Assembly: GCA_018062085.1 (NCBI GenBank)
Contig: JAGOSY010000012.1
Location: 1 to 64,000, forward strand
From: a bacterium
GTDB lineage: Bacteria; Cyanobacteriota; Vampirovibrionia; Obscuribacterales; Obscuribacteraceae
Direction: 5' to 3'
DNA length: 64,000 nt
Shown here: positions 14,312 to 23,828 of the stretch, piece after piece
How positions within the stretch are numbered: position 1 is the stretch's first letter
How the letters are laid out: each line of letters begins with the position of its first letter
The notes under the pieces: model-generated
What the model was told of the DNA's origin: nothing
Database searches by the model: none
The model's input: the letters and a program-made list of their open reading frames with translations, nothing else
Program-made: the position numbers and the translations under genes

Positions 14312-16249
14312 TTGATAATTTTTCTACTTACTAGCGAGTGTTACCTTTTGCCTCTCCCATTTAGATTTCGAAGGAATAATTTCCTAAATCTACCTAACCC
14401 AACTTTTTTGCTCGGCCTCTCCCTATCTCTGTGCTTCTCTTTATCAGATGCCATTATGTTGCCGTCCGTGGCACTGTCAAAAGTGGAGACAAGGCATGTC
14501 TTAACGCCTGAGACAAAACATGTAGAAAAGAAGCTAGAGAAGAGTTTTGGCAATCATACAGGTAGTCATTCAGGCAATTACGATAAATCGCACAGCAAAT
14601 TGGCTCAAAGCCCGCTGCTTACGGCCATGCGCGTTGAACTGGACCGCTCATTCGTCAGTCTGAAGAATGCTGGAGAGGCACCGCTTTATTTTCTCTCCTA
14701 TTCTCTCTATGACATCGAGTCTCTAACTGTGCAGGCTGACTATGGTGCGCTGTACTCACAAGAAAACAATGATCATTCACGCAGTCTCGACATCGATTTG
14801 CGCGTCGGTAGCCCTAAAGTAGACAGCAGCCACAAGCTAAGAGAAAGCGATTTCAATCTTGACTCTTTAGATTTGGGCGCTAGCGGAGGACCGGCCTTTC
14901 CTCTTGGTGATGACCAGGCGGCCATTCGCACGGCGCTGTGGCAACGTACTGACGCTGCTTTTAAGAAAGCCCAGAAGAAGTACCGCAAAGTGGTAACAAA
15001 TAAGGGTGTTAAAGTTGAAGAAGACGATACCTCTGATGACTTTTCCCTAGAAAAACCGCATTCTGAAACTTTGCCATCCACGGCTTTTTCTCCTGATAGA
15101 AGCGCCTGGGAAGAGCGCGTACGTCGCCTGTCTGCGCTCTACAAGCTTTATCCGGCTGTGCAAGACTCAAATGTTTCTTTTTCTGCTTCTAAAACTAAGC
15201 ACTATTTAGTCAACAGTGAGGGTACCAATATCGTCGATGAGCGTATTCAATATAGAATCGCATCGACAGTGACTGCCACCGCCAGCGATGGTATGAAAAT
15301 ATGGCTATTCGATGGAGTAGAGGCTAGCTCCCTCGATGAAATTCCAGATGACGCTGCTTTAGAGAAAATGGTGCGCAAGCTAGCTGAAGATTTGACTAGC
15401 TTAAAAGCTGCTCAGCGGGCTGAACCATATGCAGGGCCAGCAATTTTGCGGGCCAAGGCAGCCGGTGTATTCTTCCATGAAATTTTTGGTCATCGAATTG
15501 AGGGCCATAGACAAAAAGATGAATCAGAAGGGCGCACTTTCACCAAGAAAGTTGGTCAGCTGATTATGCCTCCATTTATTTCAGTGATTGATGATCCGAC
15601 TTTGCAGCGCTTTGGTTCTAAGCCTTTAAATGGATATTACAAATATGACGATGAAGGTGTTCCTGCTGAAAAAGTTGTATTGGTCGATCAAGGCGTACTA
15701 AGAAACTTTTTGATGGCTCGTTCGCCAATTAAGGGTTTCTCTCGTTCAAACGGACACGGTCGCTCATCGCGGGGTCATGCTGTGGTAGCACGTCAAGGCA
15801 ACTTAATTGTTGACTCGTCTAGACGTGTGCCCATGGCTGAGTTAAGGCAAATGCTGGTGGCTGAAGCGAAGAAGCAAGGAAAGCCTTACGGCTTGCTATT
15901 TGATGAGATAGCTGGTGGCTTCACCATGACCCAAACATTTATGCCGCAGTCATTTAAATTGCTTCCCCTTAGAGTGTGGAAGGTATTTACAGATGGCCGT
16001 CCTGATGAGCTTTTGCGAGGTGTAGACCTTGTTGGCACGCCACTTTCTTCATTAGATCGCATTGTTTGCGCTGGTGATGATGATGATACTTTTAATGGCA
16101 CCTGTGGTGCTGAATCAGGTTGGGTGCCTGTATCTGCCACCTCCCCCAGCTTGTTGGTAAGCAATATAGAAGTTGAGTTGCAGTCAAAAGCGCAAGAGAA
16201 ACCCCCGCTCTTACCAGCCCCACTCTTTGATAAGGAGGAGGCAAAGTAA
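14312..16249 (+). CDS. Exported TldD-like metalloprotease (HExxxH)
   Basis: The 645-residue product matches the TldD/PmbA family. The active-site helix is FFHEIFGHRIEGHR, giving HExxxH at about residues 389-394. It is followed by the family blocks FISVIDDPTL, YKYDDEGVPAEKVVLVDQGVLRNFLMARSP and DEIAGGFTM. In the TldD-TldE complex, this subunit binds zinc and cleaves unfolded peptides. The classical TldD is cytosolic and about 480 residues. This protein has an N-terminal hydrophobic segment (about 30-47) that looks like a signal peptide or anchor, plus about 100 extra residues rich in His and Ser. The start is uncertain: TTG at 14312 is the first available and includes the hydrophobic segment, while ATG at 14456 would remove it. 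The stop overlaps the next gene by one base (TAATG). Confidence 0.75.
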   Translation: MIIFLLTSECYLLPLPFRFRRNNFLNLPNPTFLLGLSLSLCFSLSDAIMLPSVALSKVETRHVLTPETKHVEKKLEKSFGNHTGSHSGNYDKSHSKLAQSPLLTAMRVELDRSFVSLKNAGEAPLYFLSYSLYDIESLTVQADYGALYSQENNDHSRSLDIDLRVGSPKVDSSHKLRESDFNLDSLDLGASGGPAFPLGDDQAAIRTALWQRTDAAFKKAQKKYRKVVTNKGVKVEEDDTSDDFSLEKPHSETLPSTAFSPDRSAWEERVRRLSALYKLYPAVQDSNVSFSASKTKHYLVNSEGTNIVDERIQYRIASTVTATASDGMKIWLFDGVEASSLDEIPDDAALEKMVRKLAEDLTSLKAAQRAEPYAGPAILRAKAAGVFFHEIFGHRIEGHRQKDESEGRTFTKKVGQLIMPPFISVIDDPTLQRFGSKPLNGYYKYDDEGVPAEKVVLVDQGVLRNFLMARSPIKGFSRSNGHGRSSRGHAVVARQGNLIVDSSRRVPMAELRQMLVAEAKKQGKPYGLLFDEIAGGFTMTQTFMPQSFKLLPLRVWKVFTDGRPDELLRGVDLVGTPLSSLDRIVCAGDDDDTFNGTCGAESGWVPVSATSPSLLVSNIEVELQSKAQEKPPLLPAPLFDKEEAK

Positions 16250-18075
16250 TGAAATTCAAGATGCAAATCAAATTCTCCGAACAAGCCAAGCTTTCCCTCC
16301 AAGTTAAGTCTCTATTGCTGTCTGTCACTCTAAGTCTTTCAACTTTTGCAATCGCCCCACTGAGTGCCAATGCCGCAGACAACGATGATGGGGATGTGGT
16401 TAGTCGGGCGTTAAAAGACGAAATGAAACGCAGTATCAGTCGGCTTCGTCTTGACCAATATAAAGGCCCTTATTTTGGTTCTTATTGCCTCGATCAGTTT
16501 GATACTCATCATGTGGCTGCCTCTTTTGGTGCCCTCAATTCTGATTATCGCTCACGTACTCGCAGTTTAGCGGTGGTGATGCGCGAAGGCGACTATGCCC
16601 TCGATAGCTCGGGCATGGGCTCTGGCGGTGCGCTCTCAGCTCTATTTGGCAAGCTGCCCAGTGGCAGCTCAATAACTTGTGATGATAACTATGATGCCAT
16701 TCGTCATGAGGCCTGGCTAAAAACCGATGAAGCCTACAAAAAGGCAATTGAAGATCTGGCTGCTAAGAAAGCATACTTAGTTGAGAACAATGTCAAAGAC
16801 TTGCCCGAGTCAATGTCTAAAGAAGAGCCTGTAGTCATTGTTGGCGAGACCTGTCGGCTAGGCCCTGACGACAAAAAGGTAAGTGATCTTATTGCCCATT
16901 TGTCTGCGATATTTCGCAAATATCCGCAAGTGCAAAAATCATTTGTCAAACTAGACGAAGATGCTGTTACCCGCTGGTTTGTAAATAGTGAGGGTTTCTA
17001 CCATCGCCTGCCTCACACTGAGTGTCGCTTGGTTATAGCCGCCAGTGGCCAAAGTGCTGATGGCTCGGTGGTTGCTGACGCTCAGTCTACTAGTGTATTA
17101 AACAGCGAAGGGCTGCCTTCAGCTACTGAGCTTGAACTGCAGGTAAACAAGCTAGCAGAGCGAGTGACTAAGCTGATTGCGGCACCTGAAATTGAAGAAT
17201 ATCACGGCCCGATCTTGTTTGAAGGTGAAGCCGCGTCATCGTTCTTTGCTGATATTTTGCAGCCTCATCTAGGCTACAAAGCTCCACCGCTTAGCAAATT
17301 TGGCGCTATGGAAGGGGCTAGTGCTAATCCATTCGCTGAGAAAATTGGCACTCGCGTACTTCCTGCTTTTATTACTGTAGTGGACGACCCCTTGACCAAG
17401 AAATTTGGTAAGACCAATATTCTTACTAGCTATCTTGTTGATGATGATGGCGTCAAAGCCGAGCGAATTACTCTAGTAGAGAAGGGCATTCTGAAAGTTT
17501 TCGCTATGAGTCGCGTGCCATCAAAAACTGTTAAGCATAGCAATGGCCATAGTAACGCTGGTAGTGGCGCTGCTCAAAACCTGTATATAAAGTCTGATGT
17601 GAAATTAACTCAAGCGCAATTGAAAGAGCGTCTAATTGTGCTTGGCAAAGAAGAGGGCTTGAAGGAAGTTCTGATTATTCGGCGCTTAGCTAACTCTATT
17701 AGTGGTGCACTGTCTCCCCAGTCACTTTTGTCGAGCATGCTTGGAATGTTTGGCAAGTCGTCTGAGGTGAAGCTCTCTGGCCCGGTAGAGATAGTGCGGG
17801 TTTCTGTTGCCGATGGCCATGAAGAATTGGTTCGCGGCGGCCAATTTGCTAACTTAACCATGCGCGTTTTGCGTGACATTGAAGCCACCGGCGACGATAC
17901 TAAGGCTTACGCCACTAGCTCGGCTGCTGCAGGGGCTTTGGGCTCGCTCTCTAGCGGTTCGGCCTGCACGATTGTGACGCCCTCAATATTGGTGAAAGAA
18001 GTTGAATTGCAAAAGCCCTCGAAGCAAACGGACTTGCTGCCGATATTGAAAAATCCATATTTTGAGCAAAAGTAA
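16249..18075 (+). CDS. Exported TldE/PmbA-like partner lacking the HExxxH motif
   Basis: This 608-residue protein is a divergent paralogue of the preceding TldD-like protein. It keeps the family order: FVNSEG, GPILFEGEAASSFF, FITVVDDPLTKKFG, YLVDDDGVKAERITLVEKGILK and a C-terminal NIEVEL-like block (ILVKEVELQKPS). At the position of HEIFGH it reads ADILQPHLGY, so the zinc ligands are gone. This is what one expects of TldE, the non-catalytic partner. A signal peptide (about residues 17-42, ending ANA) suggests export. Translation starts at the ATG overlapping the stop of the first gene, with AAGGAGG inside the end of that gene. The tight coupling supports a heterodimer. Confidence 0.75.
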   Translation: MKFKMQIKFSEQAKLSLQVKSLLLSVTLSLSTFAIAPLSANAADNDDGDVVSRALKDEMKRSISRLRLDQYKGPYFGSYCLDQFDTHHVAASFGALNSDYRSRTRSLAVVMREGDYALDSSGMGSGGALSALFGKLPSGSSITCDDNYDAIRHEAWLKTDEAYKKAIEDLAAKKAYLVENNVKDLPESMSKEEPVVIVGETCRLGPDDKKVSDLIAHLSAIFRKYPQVQKSFVKLDEDAVTRWFVNSEGFYHRLPHTECRLVIAASGQSADGSVVADAQSTSVLNSEGLPSATELELQVNKLAERVTKLIAAPEIEEYHGPILFEGEAASSFFADILQPHLGYKAPPLSKFGAMEGASANPFAEKIGTRVLPAFITVVDDPLTKKFGKTNILTSYLVDDDGVKAERITLVEKGILKVFAMSRVPSKTVKHSNGHSNAGSGAAQNLYIKSDVKLTQAQLKERLIVLGKEEGLKEVLIIRRLANSISGALSPQSLLSSMLGMFGKSSEVKLSGPVEIVRVSVADGHEELVRGGQFANLTMRVLRDIEATGDDTKAYATSSAAAGALGSLSSGSACTIVTPSILVKEVELQKPSKQTDLLPILKNPYFEQK

Positions 18076-18087
18076 ATTGCTTATCGG

Positions 18088-20526
18088 TTAAGGATGCCCT
18101 TCCCATGACTCATGCCTTTCTGCGTGCAGGCGTTGGTCGAATTGACTGCTCTGCAAGAATGGCTGCTGGCTTTCTAGCCAGCTTTGATCTGTCGTTGCGC
18201 GTTGATGCGCTGGCCCCGGAATAGCAATTAGTGCCCGTCCATTTGAAAACGAGCCAGCCTGCCAGTATTTTGGTTTGATAACTAACTTGCCAGTCCTATC
18301 AACATAACCATATTTTCCATTTATCTTGACAGCAGCTAGACCCTCAGAAAATGACTTTGCGTCTGCGAACCTTGGCGGGCAAATAATCTTGCCAGTTTGA
18401 TCAATGAAACCCCATTTCTCTGAAACTTGGACTGCTGCGCGACCAAGTGAAAACGAACCAACTTGATCAAATTTTGTCGGTATCACAACCGTACCTGATG
18501 GATTAATAAAGCCCCATCTTGCAGGCTGGGCCTTGCCGGGATCCCAGACATACTTCTCTTTTCTCGCACGCACCTCAGCTGGTGAGAGATGGAAGCCAAA
18601 TCCGGCCTTACCCTCCTTAAATGGCAGGGCTAAGTCAAAATTTGGTTTTACTACAAATTCGCCAGCGTGATTTATGTAGCCGAACTTAGCTGGTATAGTT
18701 CCCGCGTCTTTACTTGGAAAATCAAAGGGTGCGGCTACTTGCATTGTCTTCTCTGGTCGCGGCGAATATTTGACTGCGGCAAGTCTTTCTGAAAAAGAGG
18801 TGGCTTCTTCAAATTGATGCGGAATTTGCAGTACACCTACGTGGCCGACATAACCGAAGTTGCCGAAATCTCTATCATCGACTGCTGCCAGTCCTTCCGA
18901 AAATGATTTTGCTATTTCGCTTATAGATGGACCACCGGCGCAGTGCATAGCAAAAGCTTCTGCCCCTTGTCGATTTATGAAACGCCAGTCTAAGTCTGGA
19001 CCACAAAGAAGTGAGAAGCCCTCATGAAAAGGATTTGGATAGCTTCGGTGGTCTCCGTATCCTTCCCCCGCGGGGAAGGTTGGAGCGATGATGAACTTCC
19101 CGCTCTTGTCAATGAAACCCCACTTGTCTCCTATTTGAGCCGCTGCAAGACCTTCTGAAAATGGACAGGCATTGTCGTATTTTGGAGATAATACCCAGTT
19201 CCCGCGGTCATTGATAAATCCCCATTTCGTGCCGCTTTGAACAGCACACAGTCCTTCCGAAAAGTTTCTAGCGCCTGTAAATTTGGGGGCAATTGCCTGA
19301 TGACCGAACCGATCTATAAAGCCACAATGTAAATCACCATTTGCTTGCAGAATTTTGTTTTTTTCATCTGACGAAGCACTAACTGCTGCTGCTGCTAAAC
19401 CTTCGTGAAATGTGCCAGCATCGAAGAAAGTTGGTGGAATTAAAAATTTTCCGGTGGTATCGATGTATCCGTACAGGCCATCAACCCTGACGAATGCAAT
19501 TCCGTCACAAAATTGTTCTTGAACTAATTCAAACTTCGCTGGTATCACCATGCGAGCCTGAGTGTTTATGTAGCCCCATTTTCCAGACCGTGTTTGAACT
19601 GCGGCCAGGCCTTCAGCAAAAGCATTTACCCTACAGTAGTCGCCCCAAACCTGCTTGCCGTCTGCATCAATGAAGCCCCATTCATCGGATGCCGAACCAC
19701 TCTTATCTCTCTTTACGATGCCAAATCCGTTTTCGAAAGGGTCGGCACTGTCAAAATATTTATTGCCAATTGAGGTGCCATCCTTTTTGATGAAACCGCT
19801 CTTTTGTGCATTTGGTTGAAGCTTGCTGTTCCAACAATCTACGGATGCGATGCTATTTTTAAAGTCGTGTGCGCTGTAGAACCGTGGTGGAATAACGAGA
19901 TGACCTTGTTCATTTATGAAACCCCAGGCATTCAAGTTTCTATCGCTTGCTAGCGGCCCTGCGGAATTGTCGATCGTAAATCGATTTGTATCTGTTGCCT
20001 TCGTGTGTTCTGAGTCGATTTTCAGCAGAAGTTCTGGGGGAAACTTGCACATGGCAAGCCCTTCAACGAATGGTTCAAGTTTTACTTGGCTGGCGTGGGC
20101 AATAAAGTTAGTTCCGCTAACATCATAAATATCGCCTTTGAATATTTTCTTGTCAGCCTCTGCTTTTTCTTGAGCCTCCCTCGCCCAGCGGGCATTTTTT
20201 ATTTTGCTATAAAATTCTATGGACGGTGTTCTTTGATCTAATACTTTACCGGTCTTGTCGATATGAAAGCAGTTGCCACCAAGTTTTACTACCGCAGAGC
20301 CATTTTTGAATCCTTTAACAATATCGAAGCGAGGTGGGACGATAAACTTACCGCTCTTGTCGATGAAGCCCCAATGCCTGCGTCTTTGAAGATGCGACGC
20401 TATTACAGATTGCACGCCATGATTCTCAAACTTTGATCGATCAAACCCGTCTTCATCCGCTTGGCAAGGCGTCATCGCAAAGCAAACTGTAGCTATGAGA
20501 GAAAGCCATGGTTTTATGGAGACCAT
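18088..20526 (-). CDS. Secreted WG-repeat protein
   Basis: An 812-residue protein with an N-terminal signal peptide (ends around CQA, residue 23) and about 15 WG-type beta repeats. Each repeat has the form WGFID-x-x-G-K-x-(V/I)-x-P-(P/K)-(R/K)-F, usually followed by F-x-(E/N)-G-(L/R)-A-(A/V)-V. Some repeats are degraded (SGFIKKDG and WRFINRQG, for example). WG repeats form a beta structure, commonly in exported or surface proteins, and no enzyme motif is visible. The last 45 residues are rich in Gln, Ser and His. It starts 44 bases after the AAA+ gene on the same strand and may share its transcript. Confidence 0.85.
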   Translation of the reverse strand: MVSIKPWLSLIATVCFAMTPCQADEDGFDRSKFENHGVQSVIASHLQRRRHWGFIDKSGKFIVPPRFDIVKGFKNGSAVVKLGGNCFHIDKTGKVLDQRTPSIEFYSKIKNARWAREAQEKAEADKKIFKGDIYDVSGTNFIAHASQVKLEPFVEGLAMCKFPPELLLKIDSEHTKATDTNRFTIDNSAGPLASDRNLNAWGFINEQGHLVIPPRFYSAHDFKNSIASVDCWNSKLQPNAQKSGFIKKDGTSIGNKYFDSADPFENGFGIVKRDKSGSASDEWGFIDADGKQVWGDYCRVNAFAEGLAAVQTRSGKWGYINTQARMVIPAKFELVQEQFCDGIAFVRVDGLYGYIDTTGKFLIPPTFFDAGTFHEGLAAAAVSASSDEKNKILQANGDLHCGFIDRFGHQAIAPKFTGARNFSEGLCAVQSGTKWGFINDRGNWVLSPKYDNACPFSEGLAAAQIGDKWGFIDKSGKFIIAPTFPAGEGYGDHRSYPNPFHEGFSLLCGPDLDWRFINRQGAEAFAMHCAGGPSISEIAKSFSEGLAAVDDRDFGNFGYVGHVGVLQIPHQFEEATSFSERLAAVKYSPRPEKTMQVAAPFDFPSKDAGTIPAKFGYINHAGEFVVKPNFDLALPFKEGKAGFGFHLSPAEVRARKEKYVWDPGKAQPARWGFINPSGTVVIPTKFDQVGSFSLGRAAVQVSEKWGFIDQTGKIICPPRFADAKSFSEGLAAVKINGKYGYVDRTGKLVIKPKYWQAGSFSNGRALIAIPGPAHQRATTDQSWLESQQPFLQSSQFDQRLHAERHESWEGHP

Positions 20527-20570
20527 CTGTACCGAACCCCGTACTCTTTACTTGTGAGTTTTGGCTTTCT

Positions 20571-21926
20571 CTAGTCTGTGACACCAGCCATAGCACCACC
20601 AAGAAGCTTGAGATTGAGGCTGCCACCACTGAAGAGCATATCTTCAAGGGCTAGGGTAATGTGCTCTTCTTCTAAAACATCTTTGCCGCCAGCTTGAAGA
20701 ACATGTTGCGCCGAGCGGCGCATAAGCTCTTTGATGAAGGCTGGACTGGCTTGGTCGGTTTTCCTTACGATCAGGTCTGACAGCTTTTCTTTAACGGTTA
20801 AACCGCGGCCATACAGTTTGACTAGTTTTCGTCTTCCCTCTTCATCAGGTAGCGGGAATTCAATCGATTGATCTATTCGACCGGGGCGCGAAGACAGTGC
20901 TGTTTCTAGTTGCTCTGGTCTATTGGTTGTGAGAACAAACAAAATTTCTGCGTCTTCTCTAAGCCCATCCATTTCGTTCAAAAGCTGATTAAGCATGCTT
21001 TCTTCGCAGGGGCTGTTAATATCATCGCGATTGCGGGCAATGAGGTCAGCGTCTTCAATCACTAACATGGCTGGTTGCAAGAATCTAGCTAGGGCGCAAT
21101 ACTCTTCGAGAAGACCAATCTGATTGGCTGTTATCAACAAAGTGGTATGGTCTGGCAATTGACTGGCTAAATAGTGGATCGTGTGGGTCTTCCCGGTTCC
21201 TGGTGGCCCGTAGAAGAGCAATCCCTTTTTCACTGGCATTCCTAATTCGCGAAGTTTTGCGCGACACTGAATGAACTCAGTGACGTTACGCTCAAGTAGT
21301 TGTAGCGTCTTGGTCGGTAGAATCACGTCTTCGCGTGCCACCTGTCTGAGCTTGTGTACTCGTACTGAGCCAGACATACCAGAATAACGTGACGCTTGCT
21401 CAAGTGATATTACCTTGCCCCTGAACGAACTGCTGCCGTTGACAGACTGCTCTAATTCCTGGAGGAACTTTCTCGATAGTGCGAGGCCAGCTTCACCTGG
21501 CGGAACTGCAATGGTGAGTGTTATGCGGTCGTCAGAATGCCTCTCAGGCATAGCTAGAATCACAGAGAAGAGTGTCTTGCCATCACGGCATATCCAAAGC
21601 ACCTGCTTCATGCAGCGCGCCGGGAATTCATCACCAATGTCGACTTCGTCGTATTGCAATGGACCGATGAGCACCGGATCATTACCATCAGTCATGCAGT
21701 CTGAAAAACTTAGGGCAGCAAATCCATAGGTGCGATGGGTTCCGAATGGCTTGGCTTCATATTTTTCAGCGAGAATATTGTCTAGTGCCCGTTGCAAATC
21801 GACACGGGCCGTAAGAGGGAACTGCCGGCTCGCAGTTATCAGTTCAGAGAGAGCAACCTTGCCAAAGTGATTGGCCAGAGCGTTCATCATCATGGTTTTG
21901 GGGTCACGCTTTTGCTTCTTGCTCAT
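20571..21926 (-). CDS. AAA+ ATPase (CDC48/FtsH-type AAA module) with novel N-domain
   Basis: This 451-residue cytoplasmic ATPase has Walker A GPPGTGKT at residues 240-247, Walker B LVIEDAD at about 288-294, and a second region of homology TTNRPEQLETALSSRPGRID with an Arg finger candidate. The C-terminal four-helix lid contains LVRKTDQASPAFIKELMRRS. The first 200 residues form an N-domain I cannot assign, presumably for substrate choice. There is no protease, helicase or transmembrane segment. It could be an unfoldase or a remodelling factor for a protein partner. It is upstream of and co-oriented with the WG-repeat gene. Confidence 0.85.
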   Translation of the reverse strand: MSKKQKRDPKTMMMNALANHFGKVALSELITASRQFPLTARVDLQRALDNILAEKYEAKPFGTHRTYGFAALSFSDCMTDGNDPVLIGPLQYDEVDIGDEFPARCMKQVLWICRDGKTLFSVILAMPERHSDDRITLTIAVPPGEAGLALSRKFLQELEQSVNGSSSFRGKVISLEQASRYSGMSGSVRVHKLRQVAREDVILPTKTLQLLERNVTEFIQCRAKLRELGMPVKKGLLFYGPPGTGKTHTIHYLASQLPDHTTLLITANQIGLLEEYCALARFLQPAMLVIEDADLIARNRDDINSPCEESMLNQLLNEMDGLREDAEILFVLTTNRPEQLETALSSRPGRIDQSIEFPLPDEEGRRKLVKLYGRGLTVKEKLSDLIVRKTDQASPAFIKELMRRSAQHVLQAGGKDVLEEEHITLALEDMLFSGGSLNLKLLGGAMAGVTD

Positions 21927-22126
21927 TTTGACCTGTATATTTGGCTGCGCTGTCAGACCGTTTTTTGAGATATACCCGAATTGGCAAGCGCTGGCCCGCA
22001 GCTACTCTAAAGCGATACTAAAAGTATTATTTCGATATTTACCGACTTTGACCGGTTAGATCTAGGCAATACCCTGAAGCATTGAGTTGGCGGTGATGGC
22101 ACAATGTGTGTTTAAGTTTCTTGATC

Positions 22127-22749
22127 TAAGAGGTGGATTTTGAGATTTCGGGTAACAAGAAATTCTGCAGTAGTATTGGCCACGTTACTAGCTTTTTGTA
22201 GTATCAACTTCGGTCAACTTCCATACTTACGTGTCGGATTTATCTGTGTTAGCAATTTTTAGCGCAAGCACGACTTAACTTCGATGCTGCAACCATTGTC
22301 GTCATGATTCCCTCGATGGTTCTGACGCTGCTAATTCTGGTTTGCGGGGTAAGAAAAGCACTATTGGGCGCTACGGCCAGCTGACCTGTCAATTAATGCC
22401 GCTGAGAGTGGGCAGCGTAGTGCAGATGACTGCCGCATTGCCTTGGCGATAAACGACTAGATATATATTTCTATGGCCTTGCTCTCGTAAATGCCTTAGC
22501 TACTTTCTTTCTGTCAAGTATGAATTATGCAATTTCGCCTGGAGATACATTTCATACATGGTTTTCATTTTTCTTGCCCTTTGGACCGTTCCTATTGTCC
22601 AAGCCATTTTTGTGGCTTCTTTCGGGCTGCCTGGCGATCTGTATCTCCTAAAAGATCTGGCAAGAATATGCATCGCTAATAATGTAGAAGTCGCAGAAAT
22701 TGTTTCAGTGCATTTGCTTGAGCGAGCGGAGGCAATGAAATTATCATGA
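22127..22749 (+). pseudogene. Probable decayed membrane-protein gene
   Basis: The 867-base gap between the AAA+ and GNAT genes contains no intact gene, but hydrophobic, gene-like stretches appear in shifting frames on the plus strand. An initial piece runs from the TTG at 22140 (after an AGGTGG) to a stop near 22260. A second piece reads FDAATIVVMIPSMVLTLLILVCGV. A third reads YFYGLALVNALATFFLSSMNYAISP and FSFFLPFGPFLLSKPFLWLL, ending near 22650. These would fit one multi-span protein broken by frameshifts and stops. The alternative is chance hydrophobic frames in AT-rich DNA. Confidence 0.35.
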
Positions 22750-22793
22750 TTTCAAATTCGTCTTAGATTGGGCTGGTGCTGCTCGCGATTCGC

Positions 22794-23348
22794 TTACGCC
22801 GATTTATGCTCACTACTCAAATCAACAGTCATACTAATAACCGAAGATGAGCGCTTCAGCCGATTTACTGGATATTTCGAATGGCGGAGAAAGCTGAGCA
22901 TTTTGCTATTTTCTGGCATGATGTAACAGACAAACTCAGATACACCCTTAGTAATGGCAATCTGCGCTAGATGGTCGAGCAGTATGTTACCGAGTCCTTG
23001 TCGTTGATATTCTTCGCCTACTAACAGAGCCAGCTCGGCACCGCCGGTGCCTTCGTCTCCAGTTTGAGTAATGTAGCGGCCAACAGCAATTGGAGTTTCG
23101 CTTTCATCGCACAGGCTGACGATTAGGCCAATATGGCTGTCAAAATCAATTTCTGTAAAGTATTTGAGTTCTTGGCTGGTAAGCAATTTTTTGGCGCAGA
23201 AGAAACGGAAGTAACGCGACTCGGCGCTGACGTCTTTCATTAGTTGCTGCAGCAAGTCTTTATCGCTTGCCCTGATGGCTCTGACGATTACTGCTGTGCC
23301 GTCTTTCAAGCGGTCTTTGGCGGCATACTCATGGTTGCCATTAAACAT
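22794..23348 (-). CDS. GNAT-family N-acetyltransferase
   Basis: This 184-residue protein has the GNAT fold signature. The start of the domain reads GTAVIVRAIRASDKDLLQQLM. A beta strand with ELALLV is followed by the acetyl-CoA loop YQRQGLGNILLDHL (about residues 122-137). Similar domains occur as C-terminal modules of protein lysine acetyltransferases (Pat type) as well as free enzymes. The substrate is not identifiable. It is the last gene of the minus-strand run that begins at CstA. Confidence 0.8.
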   Translation of the reverse strand: MFNGNHEYAAKDRLKDGTAVIVRAIRASDKDLLQQLMKDVSAESRYFRFFCAKKLLTSQELKYFTEIDFDSHIGLIVSLCDESETPIAVGRYITQTGDEGTGGAELALLVGEEYQRQGLGNILLDHLAQIAITKGVSEFVCYIMPENSKMLSFLRHSKYPVNRLKRSSSVISMTVDLSSEHKSA

Positions 23349-23423
23349 TGGGATTCCTTGAACAAAACAATTGAACGCTACCTGTACAAGGGTCTTTGTA
23401 TCAGCTTTGAGGTTAAGGTGACA

Positions 23424-23759
23424 CTAAATTCCTTCACACTTGTCACATTGGCTCAAACCAGGAGACCAAATCAACTGCACAACAATGGCATTGCCATTGA
23501 CTTCAGGCTCGATTTTAAATGCTTCACCGTTAGACAGTAGACACTGATCTCCAGCTTGTAAGAGTTGAGCCCCTGATGCCGTGTGTAAAGTGGCATTGCC
23601 AGACCAGACTACAATCAGCAATTCGCCATGATATTTGTCGAACAAGGCAGAGGTCGATTTTGTTTCTATCCTCATAACTTCAACACGCATGTGCGGTTCA
23701 GAGGCTAGATGTCTGCTCTCAGTCTCGTTTGCGATCATTGATTGGTGCCAGTATTGCAT
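23424..23759 (-). CDS. Small cupin-like protein
   Basis: The ATG at 23759 is chosen because AAGGAG lies 7 bases upstream; this gives 111 residues. The sequence has the cupin-type beta pattern, with FDKYHGELLIVVWSGNATLHT, then QLLQAGDQCLLSNGEAFKIEPE. The first motif contains only one of the usual histidines, so metal binding is uncertain. A Cys-x-x-Cys (CDKC) is present near the C-terminus. The role may be small-molecule binding; there is no clear hint from context. Confidence 0.5.
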   Translation of the reverse strand: MQYWHQSMIANETESRHLASEPHMRVEVMRIETKSTSALFDKYHGELLIVVWSGNATLHTASGAQLLQAGDQCLLSNGEAFKIEPEVNGNAIVVQLIWSPGLSQCDKCEGI

Positions 23760-23828
23760 CAGATTTCTCCTTACTTGTTTGACACCCTGGTTTTCTATTG
23801 AATTAGGACAATTAGTGAATTGCATCTT

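Noticed and set aside
22558-22749. A 63-codon plus-strand ORF as an intact small membrane protein
   Set aside because: Hydrophobic only at its start; a neighbouring frame gives a better membrane-like pattern, so a decayed gene is more likely.
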